Shown here: positions 26,321 through 37,349 of the stretch, piece after piece
Layout: every line of letters starts with the position of its first letter
Numbering within the stretch: position 1 is the stretch's first letter
DNA from: Euonymus europaeus
Taxonomy: Eukaryota > Streptophyta > Magnoliopsida > Celastrales > Celastraceae
Length of the DNA: 64,000 nt
Direction of reading: 5' to 3'
NCBI GenBank assembly: GCA_963580455.1
Contig: OY756960.1
Span: 25,479,238 to 25,543,237, forward strand
Translations under genes and position numbers: made by a program
Notes under the pieces: generated by a model
The model's input: only the letters and a program-made list of their open reading frames with translations
The model's database searches: none
What the model was told of the DNA's origin: nothing

Positions 26321-28025
26321 GGATTCCGTTCGGATTGAAAGAGATTGGGTCGAATATTTCTTTGAATGGCAACCAAATCTGCGTTATGAAAAAGCAAGAA
26401 TCGCAAGGCAGTCAAATTGATCGAGGAGGATTTTGACTTGAGAGAGAGGATATAACGGCTAGCTGTCAAATTGAAGAGATTCTAATGCCGACTTTTGTCG
26501 ACCGTTGGAAAGAAGATTTGAAAAATGTTAAAAGCGATAATTTGATCCGTTAGATCTATGTGATCGTGTTAAGGGGGAAAAAATGAAGTAGCCGTTGGAG
26601 ATGTTTCCGTAATTAGGTACTTTCGGTTGATTTTACAGATATATACTGAGAAATAAATGTTTGTGTTTGGATATTATTTTCTTTTTTAATTTTAAAAAAT
26701 GATTTTGGATATAGTTTTTAGAAATACTTTTTAGGAAAAAAACTGTTAAAAAATTCATTTGGTTGGTGATATTTGATTTCATTTTCAGAAACCGAAAAAC
26801 ATGAAATTAAAATTGAAATTTAGTCAAATGAAATTGAAATTCATCCAAATAAAACTCAAATTTATCAAAATGAAATTCAAATTCATCAATCGGGTAAAAA
26901 TGAAGGTGATTTTGGGCCAACACCGGAGCAAGGTCGTCCGGTTGCCGGACGACGATGTCGGTGAAGAGAGGCGAGTCACCGTTGGGAGTGAGAGAGAAAG
27001 AAAAATAAAATAAAATAAATTCATCTTAATTATAATTATGCCACTTGAAAATCTTACAAAACAACAATGGTTTTCTAGTTTTTAAAACTGAAAAATGAAA
27101 ACTGTTTTTAAAAATAAAAACTCAAAACAAATTAGGCAAAAAAATTTTAAGCAATCATTTGATTTTTCAAAATAGAAAACTGTTTTTATTTTTTTATAAA
27201 ATAATTGTCAATTTCCTTATTGAGAGTAAGCAAAAAATCACTAATTTACTAACCTATCCTCATTTATTATATTTCTTTATTAACAAATGACATCAATCTC
27301 TAACAATAATAAAGTGCGAGTCGAATAGTTGAAAGATATATTAGAAAAAAAAATCAACTAAATTTATTGTTTCAATGATATTAATTGTATTTTTATCTGT
27401 ATGAAAAAACAAATGAATCTATCAAATAGAGACAGATCATTCTGAATTTTGAAGTTAACCGTGGCATAAAATGATTTGCTTTCCTACAAGCTATTTTTCA
27501 AAAAAAATAATCCATGTATGAGCACTTTTAAAATAAACAAATGGAGACGCCAGGCTTGCGTCGTGGTGGTCACATTACTTGCAATCTTTTGATTTATCTT
27601 ACAAATAAAAAATATAATATTAGATTCATGATTCATCATGCTAAGCAAATACTCCACAACCATTGAAGGAACAGCAAATTCAGAGAGCAAAAAAGGATTA
27701 GAAACAAAAGGAAGTTTCGCGTGGTGCACAAAGTTTGACTAAACAAAGTTCATATGCGTCCACCCTAATTGTCTTCACACCAAAAAGGAGACGAGTTACC
27801 ACAGTATCTCTAAACTATCTAATCTAACTGTTATTAAGCTCTCCACACAAAAAGGAGTTCAAGATGGTAAATAAACTAGGATCATTCACACACACACTTC
27901 ATGAGAGAGTTAAGACATACTATTAACCACAAACTTCTCCAAGAGGAAATAAGTAATCCTTCTGAAAGACAATAATTTGATCGTTCGGTCCTTCTCACAA
28001 AAATTAAATCGAGAAGATCTCAATA
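26321..28025. other. Spacer between the membrane-protein gene and the MORF1-like gene
   Basis: AT-rich spacer holding the promoter side of the gene ending at 26320 and, at its right end, the presumed 3' UTR of the MORF1-like gene. Long runs of T and A near 26690-26760 and 27060-27200 suggest decayed elements, but I could not define ends. A degenerate short tandem repeat lies at 26795-26905. No coding region is supported. Confidence 0.55.
26795..26905. repeat. Degenerate ~21-bp tandem repeat
   Basis: About five imperfect copies of a unit like AAATTCATCAAAATGAAATT run in tandem. Translated on the plus strand this gives a spurious Lys/Phe heptad pattern, which is a by-product of the repeat, not a gene. 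Confidence 0.65.
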
Positions 28026-28031
28026 TCAACC

Positions 28032-28425
28032 CTGTAAAAGAAACATCTCACGTTATTTGATTTTGTCCAAGCAGCTGAAATAACGAGTCAAAAAAATTAC
28101 CCGGATTTATCAATAAAAATTCATGAACAGTTGGCCAAGTATTCTAACCAGCTAAAGCATGTGAATATTTGTGGAGCAATTTTCATCCAGTTAGTACAAA
28201 ATATAACAACGAAATTTCATAGTGGAAAATTGTGCTCAACTAATCATAGCAGATGATATCTAAGAGATTTCTTTTTTGAACCTGAAACTGCCAATAGTGA
28301 AGGATATATGTTGAAAATGCTCCAGCGACATGTTTGTTATGAACTTATGATCCCAAGCAGTGAAATTATGCAGATGAGCCATTCAAGAGAGGTTTATTCT
28401 AGTTACACGAAATAAAATGTCTTAC
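28032..28425 (-). other. Probable intron in the 3' UTR of the MORF1-like gene
   Basis: A donor (CAG|GTAAGAC) at 28425 lies 54 nt beyond the stop codon. A good acceptor, with CTTTTACAG before GGTTGA, ends at 28032. Family members end in Gln/Gly-rich sequence, and the extension codes in frame up to this donor, so the junction is probably real. RNA evidence is needed to prove it. Confidence 0.55.
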
Positions 28426-28479
28426 CTGGCCATTGCCAGGATTTGCTCCTTGCATTTGAACTTGTGTTTGAGTATAATC

Positions 28480-31400
28480 CTAATTATCTCCTGCATAGCC
28501 TCCCTGCCCTGGAGGTCGATAATCCCCACGACTTCCTTGAGGCCCTCCTTGAAGGTGATTGCCCTTATGTGAAGGCATTGAACCTCCCTTAGATGCCTGA
28601 TCGGAAAACCCAGAATAATTTTTCTGTGGCTCGCTATAGTTTTGCCGTGGAGGATAATTTTGCGGAGGTGAATAATTTTGAGAGGGCCCGTAATTCCTTC
28701 CATCTCTTTGCATAAACCCTTGCTGGTTCGGAGCTTGACCTCCTTGCTGGTCATACCTACCTTGGTCAGCATTTCTGTTTCGCTGGTCTCTGAATCTTCC
28801 ACTAGTTCTGTGATTTTTAAATGGGCGTGGTCGGTGGGTGATTACTCCATTTTCATACTTGTCTCCTGATACAAACAGCACAAGAGTTTCAAGTTCAAAT
28901 TACAAGCCAAAAATTGATCATGTTTTCTTTTTCAGGAAACACTGAGGGGACCAAAAAAGAGAGTAAAGGAACAATTATGAAGAAAATCCCACCTCCGTAC
29001 TCCTTGTTTACTGGATCACTATAGGTATCTGGCAACACAAAAATAACTTGAGGGATAACTGTCACACAAAAATTGAGTTAGTCATGCTCCATCCACTTTA
29101 TATTTGGCTGTATAATAATAGTACTGACCTCTAAACTTTTCAGACTCTTCTTCTGTCATTGTAGCCTGAAAACCTTCATAAGTTGATGTGCTGCATGCAT
29201 ATATTCTCTTTTTCGCCTCTTCCAAGCTGATACCATCAGAATAACAATATAGTCAGCGCAACAGGAAATGTCAAATGTCCAAAGGACCAAGATTATTCAC
29301 ACGTGTAGCTTGACTACTTCTAGAAGGTGCTTAGTAAACCTAGTACAGTAAAAAAAGTTCTGACATTATGCAGCTTGATACAATTAATTGTCAAATACAA
29401 CTTTGATGATCCCTCCTGAGTTCTTTTCTCCAATTTTTTAAAATGATTCCTCCACTTACACATCCTGTTTCTTCATAGAATCTCTCTGGACTTTGCAAAC
29501 AAAGACCCAACAACAACAAATAAACCCCAGCTAGTCATTGTTTTGATTTTGGTGAGGCCCCATAAAAAGGCTTTTAAACAATTTCAATAATGTCATAATT
29601 CTTTTGAAGAAATAAAAGCAGAATTCTTAAAGAGAGCTTTTAGTGAATCCCATTTGAACATCAAACACAACTAAACTTTAATTAATGACTTGCTAAATAT
29701 AGACCAGCATTCAGGACAGGACTATCTCATTGTCCGCTTACACGCATCAAGACTTAAAGCTTGATACAAATTACAAATTTTTAAATCAAAGTGGACTCGA
29801 TCTCTTCTCTTCGAACATGATCGTCACGTGCACAAATCCTCTTATTATTGATTGAATGGTTGGAAGAAGAACGTAACGTTTTTAATCGGATTAAACAAAT
29901 CCGTTCTAGGACTTGACTTGAACTTGGATCACTTGAACTTGAAGGAATTCGAAGAATTCCGAATTTGAAGAACTTGAACTTGAAGAACTTTGGATTGGAG
30001 CACTTGAGCTTGTTTGAATTCCAGATTGGAGACTTACACTTGTAGAGAATTTGAGAGAGTTTTCCAAAGTTCGTAAACTTTTCTTCCTCCCAACCAAATG
30101 AGCTTGGTATTTATAGGAAAATGGAGAGGTGAAATTTATTTGACACACCCTTGGCCTTAACCTTTGACATTAAGGGTATTATAGAGAAACCACCTAATTA
30201 GAGATTATCTCTTCGATTTTATTTTTATTTTATTTTATTTTAATTTAATTTAATTTGATCTTATCTTATATTTTATCCCTCAATTTGATTCAGACTCTTC
30301 AAAAATTTAATTAATTTAATTTAATTTAGAGGGATCTAGTAATTTAATTTATTTATTTATTTAATTTCGACAACGCATAAGAGACTGCATACAACACAAA
30401 GACAGTAACCATCCTTTTGGCCATTAAAATTCCAAAAGCAACAACTAGAATACAACCTCCTAAAACAACAACTAGGATAAACCTCCAAGAATTTTGAGAT
30501 GGCAGTCAACGTCCGAAACTCAATGTGTAACATTTTACTTGTCAGTGAGGCAGTAAGAATATTTTTCTATGCCTACTTCATGACTGGAATATAAAATGAA
30601 AAGTGAAAAAAGAAATCTCCATTTCATGAAGGTAGAAACATTATTATTACGAAGCCTTCAAAAAGAAGACACTAAAGTAATTATTCAAGAAAGAATTAAC
30701 GCCGAGGGAAACCAGGTTGGTTACCTTATACCTTTCGTACAATCGTACTATACAGCTCATCTCATATCAAATCAGATATATTAGATGAAAATGAAATTTG
30801 AGTTCAATTCCATCTACCCCTGGTAACTTTTAAAGGGATTTTATGAAACAATTACACAAAAAAGAAAAATTAGAACGGAAGAAGAGATTAAAAGATAAAA
30901 ACTTAAAAGTGAGTCCTCAATGGAATCTGAAAAGACCAAGCAAACATTTCTTTTAAGTGAATATAAGAGAAGAGCCTGTAGATACAATCGATTTTAAATA
31001 AGTAGCTACTAATCAAAGGGCCTTTGTGGGGAAATGGGGAAATGTAGAAATAGTCCTAATTTTCTTAGCACTTTTTAATGAAGCTGCATAAAAGTACAAA
31101 TTTTGACAAATGAAAGTGCATTCAACAGAGTCTCCAATGGCGAGCCTCACTGCCAAATCTCCAAAAACCAAAATATACTAAAATAATTAATATTAATATA
31201 TAAAGTATAAAGTAGAGAATCCAAGAGATACAGATGCGATATCAAAAGTCAAAACAGAAACAAAGACGAAAACCAAATTAAAACAAAGTTGGCACAATGC
31301 TCTGCTAAATACAAACAATATTCCACTATTTTCCCTCTGTTCGCCAACCTCTTTTTCTTTTTTTTTTCTTTTTTTTTTCCAGTTCTCCAACCTCATCTCC

Positions 31401-31971
31401 TCGGCGAACCAGCAGCCCGTCCATAAGCATACACATTTACACATATATATATATATGTGACACAATAATGCACAAAAAAAGCAGAAAATAACATAAATAT
31501 TTAACTTGAATTTCCAGTATCAAATTCCATAATTAAAGAGGAGGAGGAGGAAAGGTACTAAGACCTGATGTTGAGACCCTTGGCACAGATTTCCTCGTAG
31601 GTGCGGACCATCTCTTCAGGAGAGGGTTTCGCCTCCTTCGGGAAGTCGACGGTGATGAGCCAGTGGTTATAGTCGCATCCCTCGAACATGGCCATGCCAC
31701 GCGTGATCTCCTCCCCCCTCTTCAAAACCTCCGGTGGTGATGATGTGGTTGAGGAAGAGGGAGAGGGAGAGGGAGAAGAAGAACAGGAGGAAACCAGAGT
31801 CAGCGAGAAAGCTCCAGGTTTGCAGAAGATCGTCGCCAGTGATGAGGAAAGGGGAGTGGGTTTTTCGAGGATATGAGAGGATGAGATACTGGGTATTGTA
31901 GAGGGAAGAGAACGGCGGAGAGAATAGACGGTTGCCAGGGCACGCCGGAAGAGGATGGAGTGGAGCGCCAT
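28480..31971 (-). CDS. MORF1: MORF1-like multiple organellar RNA editing factor (318 aa)
   Basis: MORF proteins bind PPR proteins and are needed for C-to-U editing of mitochondrial and plastid transcripts. Exons: 31565-31971, 29129-29226, 28993-29058 and 28480-28865 (957 nt including stop). The N-terminus ([20 protein letters not shown]) is Arg/Ser-rich without acids, fitting a mitochondrial transit peptide. The conserved MORF box runs from about residue 90 to 210, with [39 protein letters not shown] and [29 protein letters not shown] continues the match to Arabidopsis MORF1, the reason for choosing it over MORF8 or plastid MORF2/9. The tail is Gln/Gly/Asn-rich with repeated NY-P motifs, shorter than in Arabidopsis. 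An in-frame TAG at 28480-28482 ends the ORF, but reading could once have continued (see findings). Intron 1 (29227-31564) contains a probable solo LTR. Confidence 0.9.
29748..30372 (-). mobile_element. Probable solo LTR (copia-like) in intron 1 of the MORF1-like gene
   Basis: Read on the minus strand, the 625-bp segment starts TGTCGAAATTAAATAAAT, a start typical of plant LTRs, and has a strong TATA box (CCTATAAATACC) near 30110. It then runs through a CAAGTTCAAGT-rich R/U5-like zone near 29910-30000 before ending AAGTCTTG. ACGCAT lies directly outside both ends (29742-29747 and 30373-30378), a candidate target duplication. The end lacks the canonical CA, and no internal coding region or primer-binding site is present, so solo LTR is the best reading, not a certain one. 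Confidence 0.65.
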
Positions 31972-32677
31972 CGCTGATTTTGGCGGCGGTAGTGCACAGA
32001 GAAATTGAGGGGGTTTTACATGTAAATATTAAGCGTGGGGTATCAACAATTAATATTATCGGTCTCATTTTAAAAACACAAAAAAAACTATAATCTCATA
32101 ATATCCTAATCGGTTTAAATTTACATAAAAAAAATCCTATTTCTCTCTAGGTTTATGTTGCGGTGAAGACTTTTGATGGGTCACTAGTTTCTCTTCACAC
32201 TAGGACTACTAGTTCGATGGGTAAAGAGAGGGAGAGGAAGAGGGAGAGGAAGGTGAGTTTGTTTGATGTGGTGGACAAGACTATTATGCTCATCGATCTT
32301 GACTAATAATGGATCACAAATCATGCTCATTGATTTTGATTGTTGTGTTCATCAAAAAATGGCAGTAGCAATCTACTTGTATGTCGAAATCGTTGAAATC
32401 GTGATCATATCGATGCGTGAATGAAGAGAGAGAAACATAATTTGTCAACATCGAAAGACAACCAGCAAGAGAAGGCCCGATTTGGTCTCTGTAGCGGAAT
32501 CATCCATTCTTGGACACCTCAGTGTTTCACTGTTTCTACTTCTTTCTCTCTATGTGTCTTTGACTGTCATTTGTTACTGATAAACATTAAAAGCACCATC
32601 GGAAGCCTTTCTTCTTGTTGCTAGGAAGCTCATTCTCAACAGTCTCTTGAAGAGAAAAGATTGAGCAAATGAAGAAG
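31972..32677. other. Upstream region of the MORF1-like gene
   Basis: Includes the promoter and 5' leader of the minus-strand gene starting at 31971, then unassigned AT-rich DNA. A GA-rich stretch occurs near 32220-32250. No supported ORF. Confidence 0.5.
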
Positions 32678-32685
32678 ACGACGAT

Positions 32686-33116
32686 TAGGGTCACCAAATG
32701 GCCCAAGGGCCAAAGCTCTGGCCAAACCCGAAATGACATGGGTTTGGGCAGCCCGACCCTATGCCTAGGCAGGGCATGAGCCCCATTTTTTGGGCCAAAG
32801 CCGGACTATTTGGAGCGACCCGAAGCTTGACCTAAAAATATAACATACATATTACATATATATACTTACATATTACACTAACAGTGCATATATATATTGC
32901 ACTGTTAGTGTAACAGTGCAATATATATATATATATGCACTGCCATCATATATATATATGTGTGTATATATATAGAGCAATGCTCTAATACGGGCGTTTA
33001 GGTGAAACAAGTGGGGCTGAAACAGTGGGCCCTACTTAAAATCACTTTATTGAAAAGTGTGTGTGAGTGGCGCCCGTAACTTAGAAATCACGGGCGCCCG
33101 CACTGGAGCCGAATCT

Positions 33117-33150
<34 letters not shown>

Positions 33151-33368
33151 TTTTAATTTACTTATTTAATTATTCTATATGATAAAAATAGATAAAATTT
33201 GAGTCCAAACTCACAAGCCCGAGGCCCGGACCGAAAACCTGAATTTCTTGGGTTTAGGTCGGGCTTGGGCTCAAGAATTTGCACCAAGCTCGATCCGAAG
33301 CCCGAATTTAATATTCGGGCTTGGGCTTGGACTTAGGCCGGTCCAACTCGGCCCGATGCCGACCCCTA
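32686..33368. mobile_element. hAT-like non-autonomous DNA transposon
   Basis: The 683-bp element begins TAGGGTCACCAAATGGCCC and ends with the complement of TAGGGGTCGGCATCGGGCC. These imperfect inverted ends are of the hAT type. The flanks are ACGACGAT (32678-32685) and ACGACGAC (33369-33376), an 8-bp target duplication with one mismatch, as expected of hAT. Subterminal GC-rich repeats of GGGC/GCCC surround an AT-rich centre containing a nested palindrome. No transposase is encoded. Confidence 0.75.
32876..32936. repeat. Nested palindromes in the hAT-like element
   Basis: CACTAACAGTGCA at 32876-32888 pairs with TGCACTGTTAGTG at 32898-32910. The same TGCACTGTTA arm also pairs with TAACAGTGCA after a 3-nt loop, extended by (AT)n into a stem of about 20 bp. 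Two mutually exclusive hairpins are therefore possible. Confidence 0.8.
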
Positions 33369-33615
33369 ACGACGACTGGTGTGTGGAGTCATTATATTTA
33401 AACCTAAACCTTAAAAATTGGGTTGTCTTTAGTTTATTTCTTTTTTTTTTTGGATTTTGGTTGTTTTGAGGTGGTACTGATAATTGTTGTGGTGCAGATA
33501 GCCCATGGAACGCCAAACATGGTGAAATGTTACATGACCTATTGAAATCACTACCTCTCTAATGGCATCAAGAAGGTGACCAAATGATGAGAGCTTAAAA
33601 GAATCAGTTATTATA

Positions 33616-33882
33616 AATTTATAGTTGTTACTGATATAGAGAAATCAAATTCTAGTATTCTACTATCGCATCCTGAAAGCTAGGTTCATAGCTTATTTGT
33701 AAGTTTGTAACCCTCACGAGACTGACATAACTTCAGCTATAAGAGTAATTTATAGTTGTAACTGATATAGCAGGATCAAATTCTAGTATTCTACTATTGC
33801 ATCGTGAAAGCTAGGTTGGTAGCTTATTTGTAAGATTGTAACCCTCACAAGACTGCCTTAACTTCAGCTATAAGAGTAATTG
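33616..33882. repeat. 131-bp tandem duplication
   Basis: AATTTATAGTTG starts both units (33616 and 33747). The copies are nearly identical, through CTAGTATTCTACTAT and TAACTTCAGCTATAAGAG. The second copy runs straight into the left end of the MITE at 33874, and the unit end TAAGAGTAATT also occurs at the end of unit 1. Confidence 0.88.
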
Positions 33883-34144
33883 CAATGAGCAATTTTTGTT
33901 GATCCATTAAAATTATACATTGGGTTCAACCTCTATTATGCAAAAAGTTGTCAACAAAATAAATATTGGGTTACACAATTTTTATAAAAAAAAATCAAGC
34001 CACATACTCATTTACATCACCGAAACACATCTTTCAATACATCGACATCAACAAAACACATTTTTCCAATACAACCTTATTAACAAAAACACACATTCTT
34101 ATACATTATTCATTCACACTAAAAATACATCATTGCAATCACTC
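33874..34144. mobile_element. MITE with 15-bp inverted ends (Harbinger-like)
   Basis: GAGTAATTGCAATGA at the left matches the complement of the right end (GAGTGATTGCAATGA) with one mismatch. The flanks are TAA on the left and TTA on the right, so a 3-bp target duplication is possible but imperfect. The interior is AC-rich. A related sequence (CACCTCTATTAT, CATACTCATTCA, ATTAACAAAACAC) occurs near 56.3-56.8 kb. Confidence 0.7.
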
Positions 34145-36684
34145 TTAGCTCAAAGCTCCCTTGCAACAGCTTAACAAACGCATGAAAACACTCTCTCTCT
34201 GTTGGGGGCACACGGAACTCCAACTCCAATGGCTTTGTGAACATTAAAAATATCTCCAATATTGAAAAATGATAGGGCCCTTACTTGAAGGTGACCTATG
34301 ATTAGATTATTGCAGATTCACAAGTTTCTATAAGTAGGAAGTCACAAATAGCCTCCCCACACTTTTGCTTATGCAAGAAATTGTTTCGGTTATTTCTATA
34401 ATCCATGTCGTACAAACAAAGAGGAATGCCACTTCACGGGAACGATGCAAAAAGACCTCAACCATCCATTTCGAGAACTAAAGCTTACACTTTACTTGCA
34501 CATAAAACATAGACATTGCCAATAACTAAACCTCCTTTGCCCAGCTGCAATTTACCAGGAAATTAGTATTGTCTTCAAATGGATGATCATAAGAACAACA
34601 TATCATGTATTAGCTGTCACACCCCAATCCATGAAATGTGAGCTAAACAACAAAAACAACACATACTCACACTAGACACATCACAAACTGACATAAATTT
34701 TAATAAAAATTTCGGCAGCATCTCCCCATAAATTGAAGAGTGTTATCCTACACAAAATATAAAAAAAATCAACACTTCTACAACCAATCCAACAACTCCA
34801 AACATCCTCCATCAATCCAAGCCCCTCAAGGGTTCCACGACAATCACATATACAATACGACACAGGAGTTCCGATCACACGGAGTTCTCTCCTGGCCCAT
34901 CCAAAATAATCATACCAACTAGATAAATCCAGCCACTCAACACAACAAGTGTCATATTATAAATAAAGGAAACAAACAAACTAAAACACACTAATAGATG
35001 GCTATTACATCACCACATCACGTCCCGTCATGCTGATCTGGAGGACCCGTGTTAGAAAATGGCTCACGTGAAAAGGAAAAATAAATAAATAGGGTGAGCC
35101 AAATGCTCAGTATGGATATCGAATAAGAGTATCGAATAAAGGCAGAAATGTGAAATAACAAAATAAATGCAACAATATGTTATTTAACAATGTCTCCGTA
35201 CACCAATCCGAACCTCCGAACACCTATCACATGACTCATGTAAGGTTTTGGATTGCTCTCACACCTCTGCCCTTCATCATATTCACCGGCACTATAAATT
35301 CATGGAGAAGGTGTAAATTCATCGAACATTTCCATTTCTCAAATCCATTTCATAATACAATCTTCAATCCAGAATCATCATTCCTAAACATGGGAACACA
35401 CGAGCCCCTTGTCCGGTGATCCATCATGCCACTAAATGCACATTAAAAACCATTTAAATGTTATGTCACATGAATCACATTACATGAAGATCCAAATATG
35501 TGTCAATAGAGCTTAACATGTTCAAAGGTTAATATAATAACTCAACCAAAGAATGGTCATACAAGAATCATATTAAGGGTTTGACTCTCTTTGGAACAAT
35601 CAAATAGTAGCCCAAAAAAGTTGATAGAATGAATAACATACGGAAGAATCAAGAATTATAAGGTTCAAAGCTTTTACGAACAAGAAAAATTTAACAAAAG
35701 AAGAGGAGGAAAAATCTCAAACTCTTTGTCGACAACGCACAATCTCTATCACTCAAACAAGTTTCTTCCAAGTAAATTCACTAACCTATTTAATAAAACT
35801 AAACTCAATTTAATTCCATAAGTTCAAACTTCCAATATCCCAATCTCAAAAATTCCATATTCTAAAATCCCTCTCACTTCTCCAAAAATCGACATTCTAG
35901 AATCTTAATAAAAAATAACCTCAAAATCTCAATACATATTAATTTTCTAAATTAACCCAACCTTTACTTAACAATTATAAGTTAAGGAAAAATCTCCTTA
36001 AGTTTCCAATTTCTACTTAAAGAACAAACCCCCCAATGGATTTCCAAAACCCACACACGAACAAGAAATACCCATAATTTTCGAAATCCCCAAATTCCAT
36101 AAGAAATCCTAGAATTTGTAAATTGTTGAGGCAATTGAAAATTGTTGGAATCCTTACCAAGTAGTTATGAAAATTAGATATTGATCTCTAGATCAAGCTT
36201 GGTGAGGATTTTGGTGGCAAGAAACTTGACCATGAACAAAAGAGAAGATTGAGTTAGGGAGAGAAAGAAATCCATGAAAAATAAGTGAGAATTCCTAAAA
36301 ATTACCTTAGCCTTCAAGATGAAAGAAATTTGTAGGTTGAATTTGGCTTGAAAATTAAGGAGTTGAGGTTGTGTTGGTGTGAAGGTGGAGTGGCAGAGAT
36401 ACGTAGGAGACAAAAGTTTTTTTTCCTTTTGTCTTTGGAATGAAGAAGGCCCAATGAACTGAAGCTGGACTTCACGCTAATTTTTTTTTTTTTGGTTTTT
36501 TTTTCTTTTTAACCAACCACAAGTTAACTTATATATATGAACTTTCTTAACATTTTTTTCCTACATTTTTTTTAATCATATACTTATTATTTCCTCTTTT
36601 TATTTTTTTTTAGTACGGAATTTTACATTAGCTAACCTTTCCGTTGAGCATAAAAAATGTTCTCAAGGCCTTGCTCAAAGTTAG
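34145..36684. other. Gene-free AT-rich spacer
   Basis: No ORF in this 2.5-kb stretch shows family motifs, and I could not define a transposon. A T-rich/A-rich zone lies near 36480-36620, next to the composite SINE insertion. Confidence 0.5.
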
Positions 36685-36702
36685 ATAAAGTATAGAGTTC
36701 TT

Positions 36703-37331
36703 AGGTTGGGGCGGGACCTAAGGACCCGTCCACTGACCCGTGCCCTCGGAATGTCAGTGGAATGTAAGTCGCAGGTTATGCGACACAACGACAGGGACAG
36801 CTGAGTGGGCAGGTTAAATCACCAAGTGAGCGTGCACATTGGCCGACTCGAACCCGGGACTCCGCCTTACCCCAAACTTGAGACCACAGCTGGTGCCGCT
36901 GAGCCATATGCCCTGGAGGCTAAAAGTGGGTTATATGTAAGCGTTATGACAATTAAATCCAATAACGTGCCACTTTCCCAGCTCGACCCAGTGACCTCTT
37001 CACTCCCAGAGCACTAAGGTTTAGGACAAGCCGGTGGCCACCAAGCCAAAGGCTTGGTAGTTAAAAGCGTGTTACGGTAAGTAGCACGGCGCAATTAAAT
37101 CACCGTGCCCACGCTTCCCCCAAGGATCGAACCAGGGACTCTAGCGTATGGTCGACCTTGAGTAACCACTGGGCCGAAGCCCAAGTGGGTAAAAGTGGGT
37201 TATATGTAAGCGTTATGGCAATTAAATCCAATAACGTGCCACTTCCCCGGCTCGACCCAGTGACCTCTTCACTCCCAGAGCATTAAGGTTTAGGACAAGC
37301 CGGTGGCCACCAAGCCAAAGGCTTGGTGGTT
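36703..37331 (-). mobile_element. Composite SINE of four tandem tRNA-like units with 18-bp target duplication
   Basis: A perfect duplication, ATAAAGTATAGAGTTCTT, flanks the 629-bp element at 36685-36702 and 37332-37349, so it integrated as one piece. On the minus strand there are four units: about 37188-37331, 37063-37187, 36922-37062 and 36703-36921. Each begins with a tRNA-like head: box A forms GGCTTGGTGGCCACC, GGCCCAGTGGTTAC and GGCTCAGCGGCACC, with box B forms GGGTCGAGCC, GGTTCGATCC and GGGTTCGAGTC. Each has a body with GATTTAA. Units 1 and 3 are close copies (about 95% identical); units 2 and 4 are more divergent. TTTT occurs at the end of units 1, 2 and 3. Confidence 0.88.
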
Positions 37332-37349
37332 ATAAAGTATAGAGTTCTT

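Noticed and set aside
36805..37017. 70-codon plus-strand ORF
   Set aside because: Runs antisense through the composite SINE.
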